Assembly: GCF_008824185.1 (NCBI RefSeq)
Contig: NZ_CP044423.1
Coordinates: 633,501 to 697,500, forward strand
Source: Paracoccus pantotrophus
Lineage (GTDB): Bacteria; Pseudomonadota; Alphaproteobacteria; Rhodobacterales; Rhodobacteraceae
DNA length: 64,000 nucleotides
Direction of reading: 5' to 3'
This document shows positions 46,724 to 55,859 of the stretch, in pieces; the first letter of the stretch is position 1; every line of letters begins with the position of its first letter. The translations under genes were made by a program, and so were the position numbers. Below the pieces are notes generated by a model. That model saw only the letters and a program-made list of their open reading frames with translations. It searched no databases and was not told the origin of the DNA.

Positions 46724-47626
46724 TCAACCGGTCAGCGCCCTGTCCAGCGCCGCGAAGATCGGCCGGGTCAGGCTTTGCCGCACCCGCCTTATGCCGGCCC
46801 AGCCGCGTTCCCGCGCCGCCTGGGTGCCGAAGGCACGGGCGCTGGCGATCCCGGCCAGCTCGTCCCAGCCGACCGGCGCCGCCACCGGGGCGCCGGGCCG
46901 GGCGCGCACCGAAAAGGGCGCAACCGCCGTCGAGCCGCGCTCGTTGCGCAGCCAGTCGATGAAGATCCGGCCCTTGCGGCTGGCCTTGGCCAGTTCCACC
47001 GTATAGCGGTCCGGTTCGTCCTGCGCGCAAAGCGTCGCAAAGTCGCGGGCGAAACGCTTGAGATCGCCCCAGCCGAGGCTGCGGCGCAGGGGCACGACCA
47101 GATGCACGCCCTTGCCGCCGGTCAGCATCGCCCAGGGCTCAAGCCCCAGGTCCAGCAGCCGGCCGCGCAGCGACAGGGCGGCGGCACGCACGGCGTCGAA
47201 GTCCAGCCCCTCGTCGGGGTCTAGGTCGAAGACCAGCCGGTCGGGCCGCTCCAGCCGGTCGCGGCGGGCGGGCCAGATGTGGAACTCGACCGTGCCCATC
47301 TGCACCGCGGCGACCAGCCCGGCCGCGTCGGCGACATAGGCATAGGCCGCATCCTCGCCGTCGCTTTCGGTGATCCGCATCTGCCGGATCGCCTTGGGAA
47401 AGCCCTTGCCGGGATGCTTCTGGAAGAACCGCTCGCCCGCCATCCCGTCGGGCAGGCGCAGCAGCGACAGCGGGCGGTCGGCGGCCTCCTCCAGCATCAG
47501 CGGCGCGATCTGCTGGTAATAGCGCGCCAGCCCCGCCTTGGTCAGCCCCGCCTTGCCCGGTCCGGCATCGGCAAAGATCACCCGCTCGGGATGCGAGATG
47601 GTCACGCCTTCGATCCGCTCGGTCAT
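46724..47626 (-). CDS. Stand-alone LigD polymerase/primase-domain protein
   Basis: AEP-family nucleotidyltransferase domain as found in LigD of bacterial non-homologous end joining. The 300-residue protein covers the POL domain alone: Asp134 and Asp136 in FDLDPDEG, GGKGVHLVVPL at 170-180 and Asp224 in FIDWLRNERGS are the catalytic residues. No ligase or phosphoesterase domain and no ku gene is in the window; the upstream in-frame codons do not look like LigD. The chosen ATG (MTERIEGVTISHPERVIF) matches POL-domain N-termini. It diverges from the PhoD-like gene across 126 bases. It may work with a LigD/Ku set elsewhere, or in another repair or priming step. Confidence 0.88.
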   Translation of the reverse strand: MTERIEGVTISHPERVIFADAGPGKAGLTKAGLARYYQQIAPLMLEEAADRPLSLLRLPDGMAGERFFQKHPGKGFPKAIRQMRITESDGEDAAYAYVADAAGLVAAVQMGTVEFHIWPARRDRLERPDRLVFDLDPDEGLDFDAVRAAALSLRGRLLDLGLEPWAMLTGGKGVHLVVPLRRSLGWGDLKRFARDFATLCAQDEPDRYTVELAKASRKGRIFIDWLRNERGSTAVAPFSVRARPGAPVAAPVGWDELAGIASARAFGTQAARERGWAGIRRVRQSLTRPIFAALDRALTG

Positions 47627-47752
47627 CACCGGCTCCTGCGCTGCCTTTGGGGACCAACGCCGGCGGCGGGGTCGCGGTTCGCCGCCGGCCGGATTTGCGC
47701 TTGGCCGCGCCGCACCTATATCCCTCGCTGCAATGCGAAAGGGACAGGCAGG

Positions 47753-49183
47753 ATGATGGACGAGGCGCAGCGACCCGGCCGGGCAGGGCCGATCCTGCAT
47801 TTCCGCGGCATGGCGGGGCAGGGCATCCGGCTGGCGGCCATCGTCATCCGGCCGAAGGACGAACCCGCCCCGCCGCCGATCCGCCTGTCAGAGGCCGAGA
47901 TCGCGCCGCGCCGCATCGCCCAGATCGCCGGCATCGCCGTCTGGAGGCACGATTTCACCCTGACCCCGGCGGATGGCGGCTATGAATTCGAGGGCACCTT
48001 TCACGCGGTCGCGACGGATCTGTCGGGCGACCTGCGCCTGGCCTTCGTTTCCTGCAACGGCGAGGAGAACGGCGATCTGGACCGCGACGGCGCCGAGCGC
48101 AACCTGATGTGGACGCGGCTGGCGCGCGACCATGCCCGCGCGCCCTTTGCGCTGCTGCTGCAGGGCGGCGACCAGATCTATGCCGACGAGGCGACGCAGG
48201 GCCACCCGCTGAGCCGGGACTGGCCCGACAAGGTGCCCGAGGTGGACGACCTCGCGCAGCTTGCCGATCTGGCGGAACACCTGCGCCGCCGCTTCGTCGC
48301 GCGCTATCTGCATGTCTTGCAGGCGCCGGGCTATGCCGCGATGGCGGCGCAGGTGCCGGCGCTGTCGGTCTGGGACGACCATGACATCTGCGACGGCTGG
48401 GGCTCGCTGCCGGAACAGCGCAGCCGCTCGGCCGTGGGCCGGACCCTGTTCGGCGTGGCGCGCGAGACCTACCTGCTGTTCCAGCACGGTGCGGCGGAAG
48501 GCGACATTCCCGAGCTGTTCCTGGATGCCTCGGGCGAAAGCCTCGGCTGGAAGCGCGAACTGCCCGGCCTGACCATCGCCGCGCCCGACCTGCGGTCCGA
48601 GCGCCACCGCCACCGCATCATGGGGCCCGCGGGCTGGCAAGCGGTCGAGGCGCTGGCGCCGCAGGGCGAACATGTGTTCCTGGTCTCCAGCGTCCCGCTG
48701 CTGGGTCCGCGCCTGTCGCTCCTGGAGCGGGTGATGATGGCGATTCCGCGCATGCAGCATTACGAGGACGACCTGCGCGACCAGTGGCAAAGCCGGGTGC
48801 ATCGTGCCGAATGGCGGCGCTTGCTGGCCGAGGTGCTGAAATGGCGCGCCCGTGCCCATGTCACCGCGCTGTCGGGCGAGATCCACCTGGCGACCCGCGC
48901 CGTGATGGGGCCGGATGCGCAGAAGGTGCATCAACTGGTCGCCTCGGGCATTTCGCATCGCGCGCCGCCGCAGGCCTATGCCCGCGCGCTGGGGCTGTTC
49001 GCCGGCTTGGGCGAGGCGCCCTTGCCCGGCCACCCGATCCGCATCCACCCGCTGCCCGGCCAGCGCCACCGCTATGTGGCGCAGCGGAACTACCTGATCC
49101 TGGCCCGCCGCGACGGGCGCTGGCAGGCGGTCTGGCACCTGGAGGAGAGCGGCGAAACCCCGGCGCTGGATCTGTCCGACTGA
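47753..49183 (+). CDS. PhoD-like metallophosphatase family protein
   Basis: A 476-residue protein of the alkaline phosphatase D/metallophosphatase type. Metal-binding motifs are visible: LLLQGGDQIYADE near residue 138, SVWDDHDICDGWG near residue 204 and ALSGEIHLATRA near residue 374. No signal peptide or Tat motif is seen at either of the two adjacent ATG starts, so unlike true PhoD it appears cytoplasmic. The substrate is unknown. AGGCAGG precedes the start. The next gene is queC, but the riboswitch marks a separate control point. Confidence 0.85.
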   Translation: MMDEAQRPGRAGPILHFRGMAGQGIRLAAIVIRPKDEPAPPPIRLSEAEIAPRRIAQIAGIAVWRHDFTLTPADGGYEFEGTFHAVATDLSGDLRLAFVSCNGEENGDLDRDGAERNLMWTRLARDHARAPFALLLQGGDQIYADEATQGHPLSRDWPDKVPEVDDLAQLADLAEHLRRRFVARYLHVLQAPGYAAMAAQVPALSVWDDHDICDGWGSLPEQRSRSAVGRTLFGVARETYLLFQHGAAEGDIPELFLDASGESLGWKRELPGLTIAAPDLRSERHRHRIMGPAGWQAVEALAPQGEHVFLVSSVPLLGPRLSLLERVMMAIPRMQHYEDDLRDQWQSRVHRAEWRRLLAEVLKWRARAHVTALSGEIHLATRAVMGPDAQKVHQLVASGISHRAPPQAYARALGLFAGLGEAPLPGHPIRIHPLPGQRHRYVAQRNYLILARRDGRWQAVWHLEESGETPALDLSD

Positions 49184-49244
49184 TGGGACGGGAAGGGACG
49201 GGCGGTTGCGCCGCCGGCCAAAGCCCGCTATGTCGGGCGCCCAT

Positions 49245-49279
49245 ACCGGTCGCAGCCTACCCGGTCATCAAAACAAGGG
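49245..49279 (+). promoter_or_regulatory. preQ1-I riboswitch controlling queC translation
   Basis: A compact H-type pseudoknot aptamer. P1 is ACCGG (49245-49249) paired with CCGGT (49261-49265). The loop is TCGCAG then CCTAC, and the A-rich tail CATCAAAACAAGGG runs to 49279. The TCGCAG loop and CAAAACAAGG tail are the same as in the Thermoanaerobacter tengcongensis preQ1-I riboswitch as I know it. The AAGGG at the end is the queC ribosome site, four bases before the ATG, so preQ1 binding would lock it in the P2 pseudoknot and shut translation. The control fits the product of the queCDEF operon. Confidence 0.92.
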
Positions 49280-49283
49280 TCAC

Positions 49284-49988
49284 ATGATGAAGACGACAGT
49301 TGTCTGCTCGGGCGGACTCGATTCCGTATCGCTGGCGCATATGATCGCGGCGCAGGGCGGGCTTTCGCGCCTGATTTCCTTCGACTACGGCCAGCGCCAC
49401 CGCAAGGAGCTGGATTTCGCCGCCGCCGCCGCCCGGCGGCTGGGCGTGCCGCATCACGTCATCGACATGCGCGGGGTGGGGGCGGTGCTGACCGGCTCGG
49501 CCCTGACCGGCGGCGCCGAGGTGCCGGACGGGCATTATGCCGAGGAGACCATGCGCATCACCGTGGTCCCGAACCGCAACGCCATCATGCTGACCGTGGC
49601 CTTCGGCATGGCGGCGGCGATGGGCGACCGGGCGGTGGCGACCGCCGTGCATGGCGGCGATCATTTCATTTATCCCGATTGCCGCCCCGCCTTCACCGAG
49701 GCCTTCCAGCACATGCAGGACGCGGCGCTGGACGGCTATGCGCAGGTGCGGCTGCTGACCCCCTTCGTGCATCGGAGCAAGGCCGACATCGTGACCGAGG
49801 GCGCCCGCCACGGCACGCCCTTTGCCGAGACCTGGTCCTGCTACAAGGGCGGCACCCTGCATTGCGGCCGCTGCGGCACCTGCGTCGAGCGGCGCGAGGC
49901 CTTCCACCTGGCCGGCATCCCCGACCCGACCGCCTATGAGGATGGCGATTTCTGGCGGCAGGCCATCGCGGAACGGGGGCGGGCCTGA
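49284..49988 (+). CDS. queC: 7-Cyano-7-deazaguanine (preQ0) synthase
   Basis: ATP-dependent enzyme making preQ0 from 7-carboxy-7-deazaguanine. The 234-residue protein has the PP-loop SGGLDS at residues 9-14, FDYGQRH, the NRNAIML segment and the C-terminal zinc site CYKGGTLHCGRCGTC. The ATG is fixed by the riboswitch-embedded ribosome site; an upstream extension would run through the aptamer. It is the first gene of queCDEF and overlaps queD by one base. Confidence 0.97.
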   Translation: MMKTTVVCSGGLDSVSLAHMIAAQGGLSRLISFDYGQRHRKELDFAAAAARRLGVPHHVIDMRGVGAVLTGSALTGGAEVPDGHYAEETMRITVVPNRNAIMLTVAFGMAAAMGDRAVATAVHGGDHFIYPDCRPAFTEAFQHMQDAALDGYAQVRLLTPFVHRSKADIVTEGARHGTPFAETWSCYKGGTLHCGRCGTCVERREAFHLAGIPDPTAYEDGDFWRQAIAERGRA

Positions 49989-50341
49989 TGTTCCGCATCG
50001 CCAAGGAGTTCCATTTCTCGGCCTCGCACCAGCTGGCGCATCTGCCGCCGGATCACCAATGCGCCCGGCTGCACGGGCACAATTATGTCGTCGTGGTGGA
50101 ACTGGCCGCGGCCGAGCTGAATGCCGACGGCTTCGTGCGCGACTATCACGAGCTTGCGGCGCTGAAGCATTATATCGACACGCATTTCGACCATCGCCAC
50201 CTGAACGACGTGCTGGACGGCCCCTCGACCGCCGAGAACATGGCGCGGCATTTCCATGACTGGTGCAAGGCGCGCTGGCCCGAGACGGTGGCGGTCCGGG
50301 TGTCCGAGACGCCCAAGACCTGGGCCGAGTATCGGCCATGA
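49988..50341 (+). CDS. queD: 6-Carboxy-5,6,7,8-tetrahydropterin synthase
   Basis: Second step of queuosine precursor synthesis, from 7,8-dihydroneopterin triphosphate. The 117-residue protein has zinc ligands His14, His29 and His31 and the catalytic Cys25 (HQCARLHGHNY), with FDHRHLND and PSTAENMA in the usual places. Its ATG shares one base with the queC stop, and its own stop overlaps queE. Confidence 0.96.
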   Translation: MFRIAKEFHFSASHQLAHLPPDHQCARLHGHNYVVVVELAAAELNADGFVRDYHELAALKHYIDTHFDHRHLNDVLDGPSTAENMARHFHDWCKARWPETVAVRVSETPKTWAEYRP

Positions 50342-51045
50342 CCCTGCGCATTGCCGAAATCTTCGGCCCGACCATCCAGGGCGAGGGCGCGCTGATCGGC
50401 GAGCCCACGGTCTTTGTCCGTGCCGGCGGCTGCGACTACCGCTGCCTCTGGTGCGACAGCCTGCACGCGGTGGAGAGCCGCCACCGCCACGAATGGCGGC
50501 CGATGAGCGCCGAGGCGATCTGGGCCGATGTGCGGCGCCTGTCCGGCGGCCAGCCGCTGACCGTCTCGCTGTCCGGCGGCAATCCGGCGATCCAGGATTT
50601 CGCCCCGCTGATCGCGCTGGGACGCGCCGCAGGCTACCGCTTCGCCTGCGAGACGCAGGGCTCGGTCGCGCAGCCCTGGTTCGCGGACCTGTCTACGCTG
50701 GTGCTGTCGCCGAAACCGCCCTCCAGCGGGCAGGTGGTCGATTGGGACGCCTTCGACCGCTGCCTCAAGGCCGGCGAGGGTGCCGGCCAGCGGGTGCTGA
50801 AGATCGTGATCTTCGACCGGCGCGACCTGGACTGGGCGCGCGCGGTCGCCGACCGCCATCCCGGCCTGCCGCTCTACCTGCAGCCCGGCAACCCCGAAAC
50901 CGATCCCGCCCAGCCGGTCGATCCGCAGGCCCTGGCCGACCGGCTGCTCTGGCTGGTCGAGAACACGGTCGGCCGTGGCTGGCTGAAACCGCGCATCCTG
51001 CCGCAGCTGCATGTCCTGATCTGGGGCAACCGGCGCGGCGTCTGA
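50338..51045 (+). CDS. queE: 7-Carboxy-7-deazaguanine synthase (radical SAM)
   Basis: Radical SAM enzyme of 235 residues converting carboxytetrahydropterin to 7-carboxy-7-deazaguanine. The cluster motif is Cys32-x3-Cys36-x2-Cys39 (CDYRCLWCD), preceded by the family N-terminus EIFGPTIQGEGALIGEPTVF. It overlaps queD by four bases (ATGA); a 25-codon upstream extension lies inside queD and was not used. Confidence 0.96.
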   Translation: MTLRIAEIFGPTIQGEGALIGEPTVFVRAGGCDYRCLWCDSLHAVESRHRHEWRPMSAEAIWADVRRLSGGQPLTVSLSGGNPAIQDFAPLIALGRAAGYRFACETQGSVAQPWFADLSTLVLSPKPPSSGQVVDWDAFDRCLKAGEGAGQRVLKIVIFDRRDLDWARAVADRHPGLPLYLQPGNPETDPAQPVDPQALADRLLWLVENTVGRGWLKPRILPQLHVLIWGNRRGV

Positions 51046-51060
51046 CATTCGGAGAGAAGC

Positions 51061-51525
51061 ATGACCGAGACGATCTACAGCGGCCTCAAGCAGCTGGGCG
51101 GCGCCACCCGGCTGCCCGAAAGCCCCGACAAGGCCGAGCTGGAGCGGGTGCAGAACCCGCAGGCCGACGTGTCCTATAACGTGCGCTTTACCGCGCCCGA
51201 GTTCACCTCGCTCTGCCCGATGACCGGGCAGCCGGATTTCGCGCATCTGGTCATCGATTATGTGCCCGGAGACTGGCTGGTCGAATCGAAATCGCTGAAG
51301 CTTTACCTTGGAAGCTTCCGGAATCACGGCGCTTTCCACGAAGACTGCACCGTCTCGATCGGCCGGCGGCTGGCGGGGTTTCTTGCGCCGCGCTGGCTGC
51401 GCATTGGCGGCTACTGGTATCCGCGCGGCGGCATGCCCATCGACGTGTTCTGGCAGACCGGACCCGTGCCCGAGGCGGTCTGGATCCCCGACCAGGGCGT
51501 GCCGCCCTATCGCGGCCGCGGCTGA
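51061..51525 (+). CDS. queF: NADPH-dependent preQ0 reductase
   Basis: Reduces the nitrile preQ0 to preQ1, the riboswitch ligand. The 154-residue protein is the short unimodular QueF type, with catalytic Cys52 in FTSLCPMTGQPDF, the ESKSLKLYLGSFRNHGAFHE signature (residues 75-94) and conserved Glu. GGAGAGA precedes the ATG. It ends the que operon and is followed by a terminator. Confidence 0.97.
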   Translation: MTETIYSGLKQLGGATRLPESPDKAELERVQNPQADVSYNVRFTAPEFTSLCPMTGQPDFAHLVIDYVPGDWLVESKSLKLYLGSFRNHGAFHEDCTVSIGRRLAGFLAPRWLRIGGYWYPRGGMPIDVFWQTGPVPEAVWIPDQGVPPYRGRG

Positions 51526-51555
51526 ACCCCGCCCATCCCTGCAAGAAACTATCGG

Positions 51556-51588
51556 TCGGCGCGGTCCCGGAGTATCGGGCCGCGCCGA
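51556..51588 (+). terminator. Terminator of the que operon
   Basis: TCGGCGCGGTCCCG pairs with CGGGCCGCGCCGA (13 pairs, one bulged T) around GAGTAT, followed by TTTCGCTT. It begins 30 bases after queF. Confidence 0.8.
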
Positions 51589-51619
51589 TTTCGCTTGACA
51601 GCCCGGCGGCGAGTATGTG

Positions 51620-51648
51620 AGCATTTGCCCATCACATTAGCAAATGCT
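51620..51648. promoter_or_regulatory. Inverted-repeat operator before the polyol operon
   Basis: AGCATTTGC and GCAAATGCT form a perfect 9-bp inverted repeat with an 11-base centre, 23 bases before the smoE ATG. A TTGACA at 51595-51600 lies just upstream, so the left arm would cover the -10 region. The spacing and place fit a SorC/DeoR-type sugar regulator, most likely the SorC-family protein encoded at the other end of this locus. Confidence 0.7.
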
Positions 51649-51671
51649 GATCCGCAGGGGAGGACAATCGA

Positions 51672-52979
51672 ATGAGCATGATGCTGCGCGGCCTGATGGG
51701 GGCTTGCGCCATGACGGCGCTGGCGGCGCCCGCCTTGGCCGAGACGCTGACCATCGCCACCGTGAACAACGGCGACATGATCCGCATGCAGAAGATGACC
51801 AAGCCGTTCACCGATGCGAACCCGGACATCCAGCTGGAATGGGTGACGCTGGAAGAGAACGTGCTGCGCCAGCGCGTCACCACCGACATCGCCACCAAGG
51901 GCGGGCAATACGACATCGTGACCGTCGGCAATTACGAGGTGCCGATCTGGGCCAAGCAGGGCTGGCTGACGCCGCTCGAGGACATGGGCGAGGATTACGA
52001 CGCCGCCGACATCCTGCCGCCCATCGCCGAGGGGCTGTCGCTGGACGGCAAGCTTTATGCCGCGCCCTTCTACGGCGAATCCGCGATGATCATGTATCGC
52101 ACCGACCTGATGGAGAAGGCCGGGCTGGAAATGCCCGAGCGCCCGACCTGGGACTTCGTCTATGACGCGGCGCGCAAGATGACCGACAAATCGGCCGAGG
52201 TCTATGGCATCTGCCTGCGCGGCAAGGCCGGCTGGGGCGAGAACATGGCCTTCCTGACCTCGATGGGCGCAAGCTACGGCGCGCCCTGGTTCGACATGGA
52301 ATGGAAGCCGCAATTCTCGGGCGAGGCCTGGAAGAAGGCGCTGACCGATTACGTCGCGATCATGAACGAGGCCGGCCCGCCCGGCGCCTCGTCGAACGGC
52401 TTCAACGAGAACCTGGCGCTGTTCCAGACCGGCAAATGCGGCATGTGGATCGACGCCACCGTGGCGGCCAGCTTCGTGTCGAACCCCAAGGATTCGACCG
52501 TGGCCGACAAGGTCGGCTATGCGCTGGCCCCCGAGGGCGAGAAGCCGCAGATGTGGCTCTGGGCCTGGACGCTGGCGATCCCGTCCTCGACCGATGCGCC
52601 GGATGCGGCCAAGAAGTTCGTCGCCTGGGCGACCTCGAAAGCCTATACCGAACAGGTCGCGGCCGCCGAGGGCTGGGCGAACGTGCCGCCCGGCACCCGG
52701 ACCTCGCTTTACGAAAATCCGGCCTATCTTGAGGCCGCGCCCTTCGCCAAGCCGACGCTCGACAGCATCATGTCGGCCGATCTTGCGAACCCGACCACCG
52801 TGGAAGTGCCCTATATCGGCACGCAATGGGTGGGCATCCCCGAGTTCCAGGCGCTTGGCACCGCGGTCGGCCAGCAATTCTCGGCCGCGCTGGCCGGGCA
52901 GGCCAGCGTCGAGCAGGCGTTGCAGATGGCCCAGCAGATCGCCGAGCGCGAAATGGCCCGGGCCGGCTATCCGAAGTGA
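51672..52979 (+). CDS. smoE: Polyol (sorbitol/mannitol) ABC transporter binding protein
   Basis: Periplasmic polyol-binding protein, 435 residues, with a signal peptide ending APALA and the SmoE-type pattern IATVNNGDMIRMQKMT, ITVGNYEVPIWAKQGWL-like region and DLMEKAGLEMPERPTWDF. Length and order match Rhodobacter sphaeroides SmoE (sorbitol/mannitol). The ribosome site AGGGGAGGA is strong. An upstream GTG/TTG start is not needed. A hairpin separates it from smoF. Confidence 0.92.
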   Translation: MSMMLRGLMGACAMTALAAPALAETLTIATVNNGDMIRMQKMTKPFTDANPDIQLEWVTLEENVLRQRVTTDIATKGGQYDIVTVGNYEVPIWAKQGWLTPLEDMGEDYDAADILPPIAEGLSLDGKLYAAPFYGESAMIMYRTDLMEKAGLEMPERPTWDFVYDAARKMTDKSAEVYGICLRGKAGWGENMAFLTSMGASYGAPWFDMEWKPQFSGEAWKKALTDYVAIMNEAGPPGASSNGFNENLALFQTGKCGMWIDATVAASFVSNPKDSTVADKVGYALAPEGEKPQMWLWAWTLAIPSSTDAPDAAKKFVAWATSKAYTEQVAAAEGWANVPPGTRTSLYENPAYLEAAPFAKPTLDSIMSADLANPTTVEVPYIGTQWVGIPEFQALGTAVGQQFSAALAGQASVEQALQMAQQIAEREMARAGYPK

Positions 52980-53006
52980 CCGCCGGTCCGGCCTGACGGC
53001 CGCGAA

Positions 53007-53030
53007 CCGGGCGGGGGGCGGCAAGCCCGG
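53007..53030 (+). repeat. Intercistronic hairpin between smoE and smoF
   Basis: CCGGGC pairs with GCCCGG around a 12-base G-rich loop, 27 bases after the smoE stop. It has no T tract and resembles the element after ugpB in position. Confidence 0.45.
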
Positions 53031-53077
53031 CCCCTGCCGCAATCCGAACCCTCATCGCTCGCGTGGGAGGCGCGCCG

Positions 53078-53947
53078 ATGGCTACCCGACATCAGAAAAC
53101 ACTCGCGCGCCTGATGGTCGCGCCCTCGGTCCTGCTGCTGCTGGGCTGGATGATCGTGCCGCTGGCCATGACGCTGTGGTTCAGCTTCCAGAGCTACAAC
53201 CTGCTCTCGCCCGGCATGGAACGCTTCATCGGCTGGGCCAATTACCAGTATTTCCTGTCCGATCCCGCCTTCTGGACCGCGATGCAGAACACGCTGCTGC
53301 TGGTCGGGGGCGTGCTGGTCATCACCGTGGGGGGCGGCATCCTGCTGGCCCTGCTGCTGGACCAGCCGATGTTCGGGCAGGGCGTGGTGCGCATCCTGGT
53401 GATCGCGCCCTTCTTCATCATGCCCACCGTCTCGGCGCTGGTGTGGAAGAACATGTTCATGAACCCGGTGAACGGGCTTTTCGCCTGGCTCGCCAAGGCG
53501 GTGGGCGCGCAGCCCATCGATTTCCTGGCGCAATATCCGCTGATGTCGATCATCCTGATCGTCGCCTGGCAATGGCTGCCCTTCGCCACGCTGATCCTGC
53601 TGACCGCGCTGCAATCGCTCGACAGCGAGCAGATGGAGGCGGCCGAGATGGACGGCGCCGGTGCTTGGGCCAAATTCACCCACCTGATCCTGCCGCACCT
53701 GTCGCGCGCCATCACCGTGGTGATCCTGATCGAGACCATCTTCCTGCTTTCGGTCTTCGCCGAGATCCTGGTCACCACCAATGGCGGGCCGGGCTACCAG
53801 TCCACCAACCTGACCTATCTGGTCTTTTCGCAGGCGCTGCTGCAGTTCGACGTGGGCGGCGCATCCGCCGGGGGCATCATCGCCGTCATCCTTGCCAATA
53901 TCGTCGCGATCTTCCTGATGCGGATGATCGGCAAGACGCTGGAGTAA
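53078..53947 (+). CDS. smoF: Polyol ABC transporter permease
   Basis: Inner-membrane permease of 289 residues with six helices; the EAA loop is MEAAEMDGAGAWAKFTHLILP. The ATG follows GGGAGG at a good distance, whereas the GTG five codons upstream overlaps that ribosome site. It is followed five bases later by smoG. Confidence 0.93.
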   Translation: MATRHQKTLARLMVAPSVLLLLGWMIVPLAMTLWFSFQSYNLLSPGMERFIGWANYQYFLSDPAFWTAMQNTLLLVGGVLVITVGGGILLALLLDQPMFGQGVVRILVIAPFFIMPTVSALVWKNMFMNPVNGLFAWLAKAVGAQPIDFLAQYPLMSIILIVAWQWLPFATLILLTALQSLDSEQMEAAEMDGAGAWAKFTHLILPHLSRAITVVILIETIFLLSVFAEILVTTNGGPGYQSTNLTYLVFSQALLQFDVGGASAGGIIAVILANIVAIFLMRMIGKTLE

Positions 53948-53952
53948 GAACC

Positions 53953-54783
53953 ATGGCCCGCAAGATTTCCGATACCCGCCGCTGGGGCTTCACCATCCTG
54001 GCCTGGGGCGTGGCGCTGCTGATCTTCTTTCCGATCCTGTGGACGATCCTGACCAGCTTCAAGTCCGAGGCCGACGCCATAGCATCCCCGCCGAAATTCC
54101 TGTTCTTCGACTGGACGACCCAGAACTATGCCGAGGTGCAGTCCCGCTCGCCCTATTTCCGGCATTTCATGAACTCGGTCATCATCTCGGTCGGCTCGAC
54201 GCTCTTGGGCCTCTTGATCGCCATCCCGGCCGCCTGGTCGATGGCCTTCCAGCCGGCCAAGCGCACCAAGGATCTGCTGATGTGGATGCTGTCGACCAAG
54301 ATGATGCCGGCCGCGGGCGTGCTGATCCCGATGTATCTGCTGTTCCGGTCCTGGGGCCTTCTGGATACGCGGCTGGGCATCACCGTCGTCCTGATGCTGA
54401 TCAACCTGCCGATCATCACCTGGATGCTCTATACCTATTTCCGCGAGATTCCCTCCGAGATCCTCGAGGCGGCGCGGATGGACGGGGCGAGCCTCAAGAA
54501 CGAGATCCTGCACGTGCTGACGCCGATGGCGGTGCCCGGCATCGCCTCGACCCTGCTTCTGAACGTCATCCTGGCCTGGAACGAGGCGTTCTGGACGCTG
54601 AACCTGACCACGTCCAAGGCGGCACCGCTGACGACCTTCATCGCCAGCTATTCCAGTCCCGAAGGGCTTTTCTACGCGAAACTCTCGGCGGCGAGCACCA
54701 TGGCCATCGCCCCGATCCTGATCCTTGGCTGGTTCAGCCAGAAGCAACTCGTGCGCGGCCTGACCTTCGGCGCGGTGAAATGA
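53953..54783 (+). CDS. smoG: Polyol ABC transporter permease
   Basis: Second permease, 276 residues (the same length as R. sphaeroides SmoG), six helices, EAA loop LEAARMDGASLKNEILHVLTP. GGAG lies eight bases before the ATG and overlaps the smoF stop region. Nine bases separate it from smoK. Confidence 0.93.
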   Translation: MARKISDTRRWGFTILAWGVALLIFFPILWTILTSFKSEADAIASPPKFLFFDWTTQNYAEVQSRSPYFRHFMNSVIISVGSTLLGLLIAIPAAWSMAFQPAKRTKDLLMWMLSTKMMPAAGVLIPMYLLFRSWGLLDTRLGITVVLMLINLPIITWMLYTYFREIPSEILEAARMDGASLKNEILHVLTPMAVPGIASTLLLNVILAWNEAFWTLNLTTSKAAPLTTFIASYSSPEGLFYAKLSAASTMAIAPILILGWFSQKQLVRGLTFGAVK

Positions 54784-54792
54784 AAGGGGGGA

Positions 54793-55794
<1,002 letters not shown>

Positions 55795-55820
55795 CGGCAG
55801 CCGCGTCGGGGTCGCTGCCG
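55795..55820 (+). repeat. Intercistronic hairpin between smoK and mtlK
   Basis: CGGCAGC pairs with GCTGCCG (seven pairs) around a 12-base loop directly after the smoK stop. In R. sphaeroides a smoS gene lies at this junction; here only this hairpin is present. Confidence 0.45.
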
Positions 55821-55859
55821 CGGCCCCGTCTTTGCAGATCAGAACCGGGATGAATTCGG

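Noticed and set aside
47627..47800. LigD polymerase gene extended upstream by 58 codons
   Set aside because: The extension is Arg/Pro-rich without LigD similarity; the start at MTERIEGVTI matches polymerase-domain N-termini.
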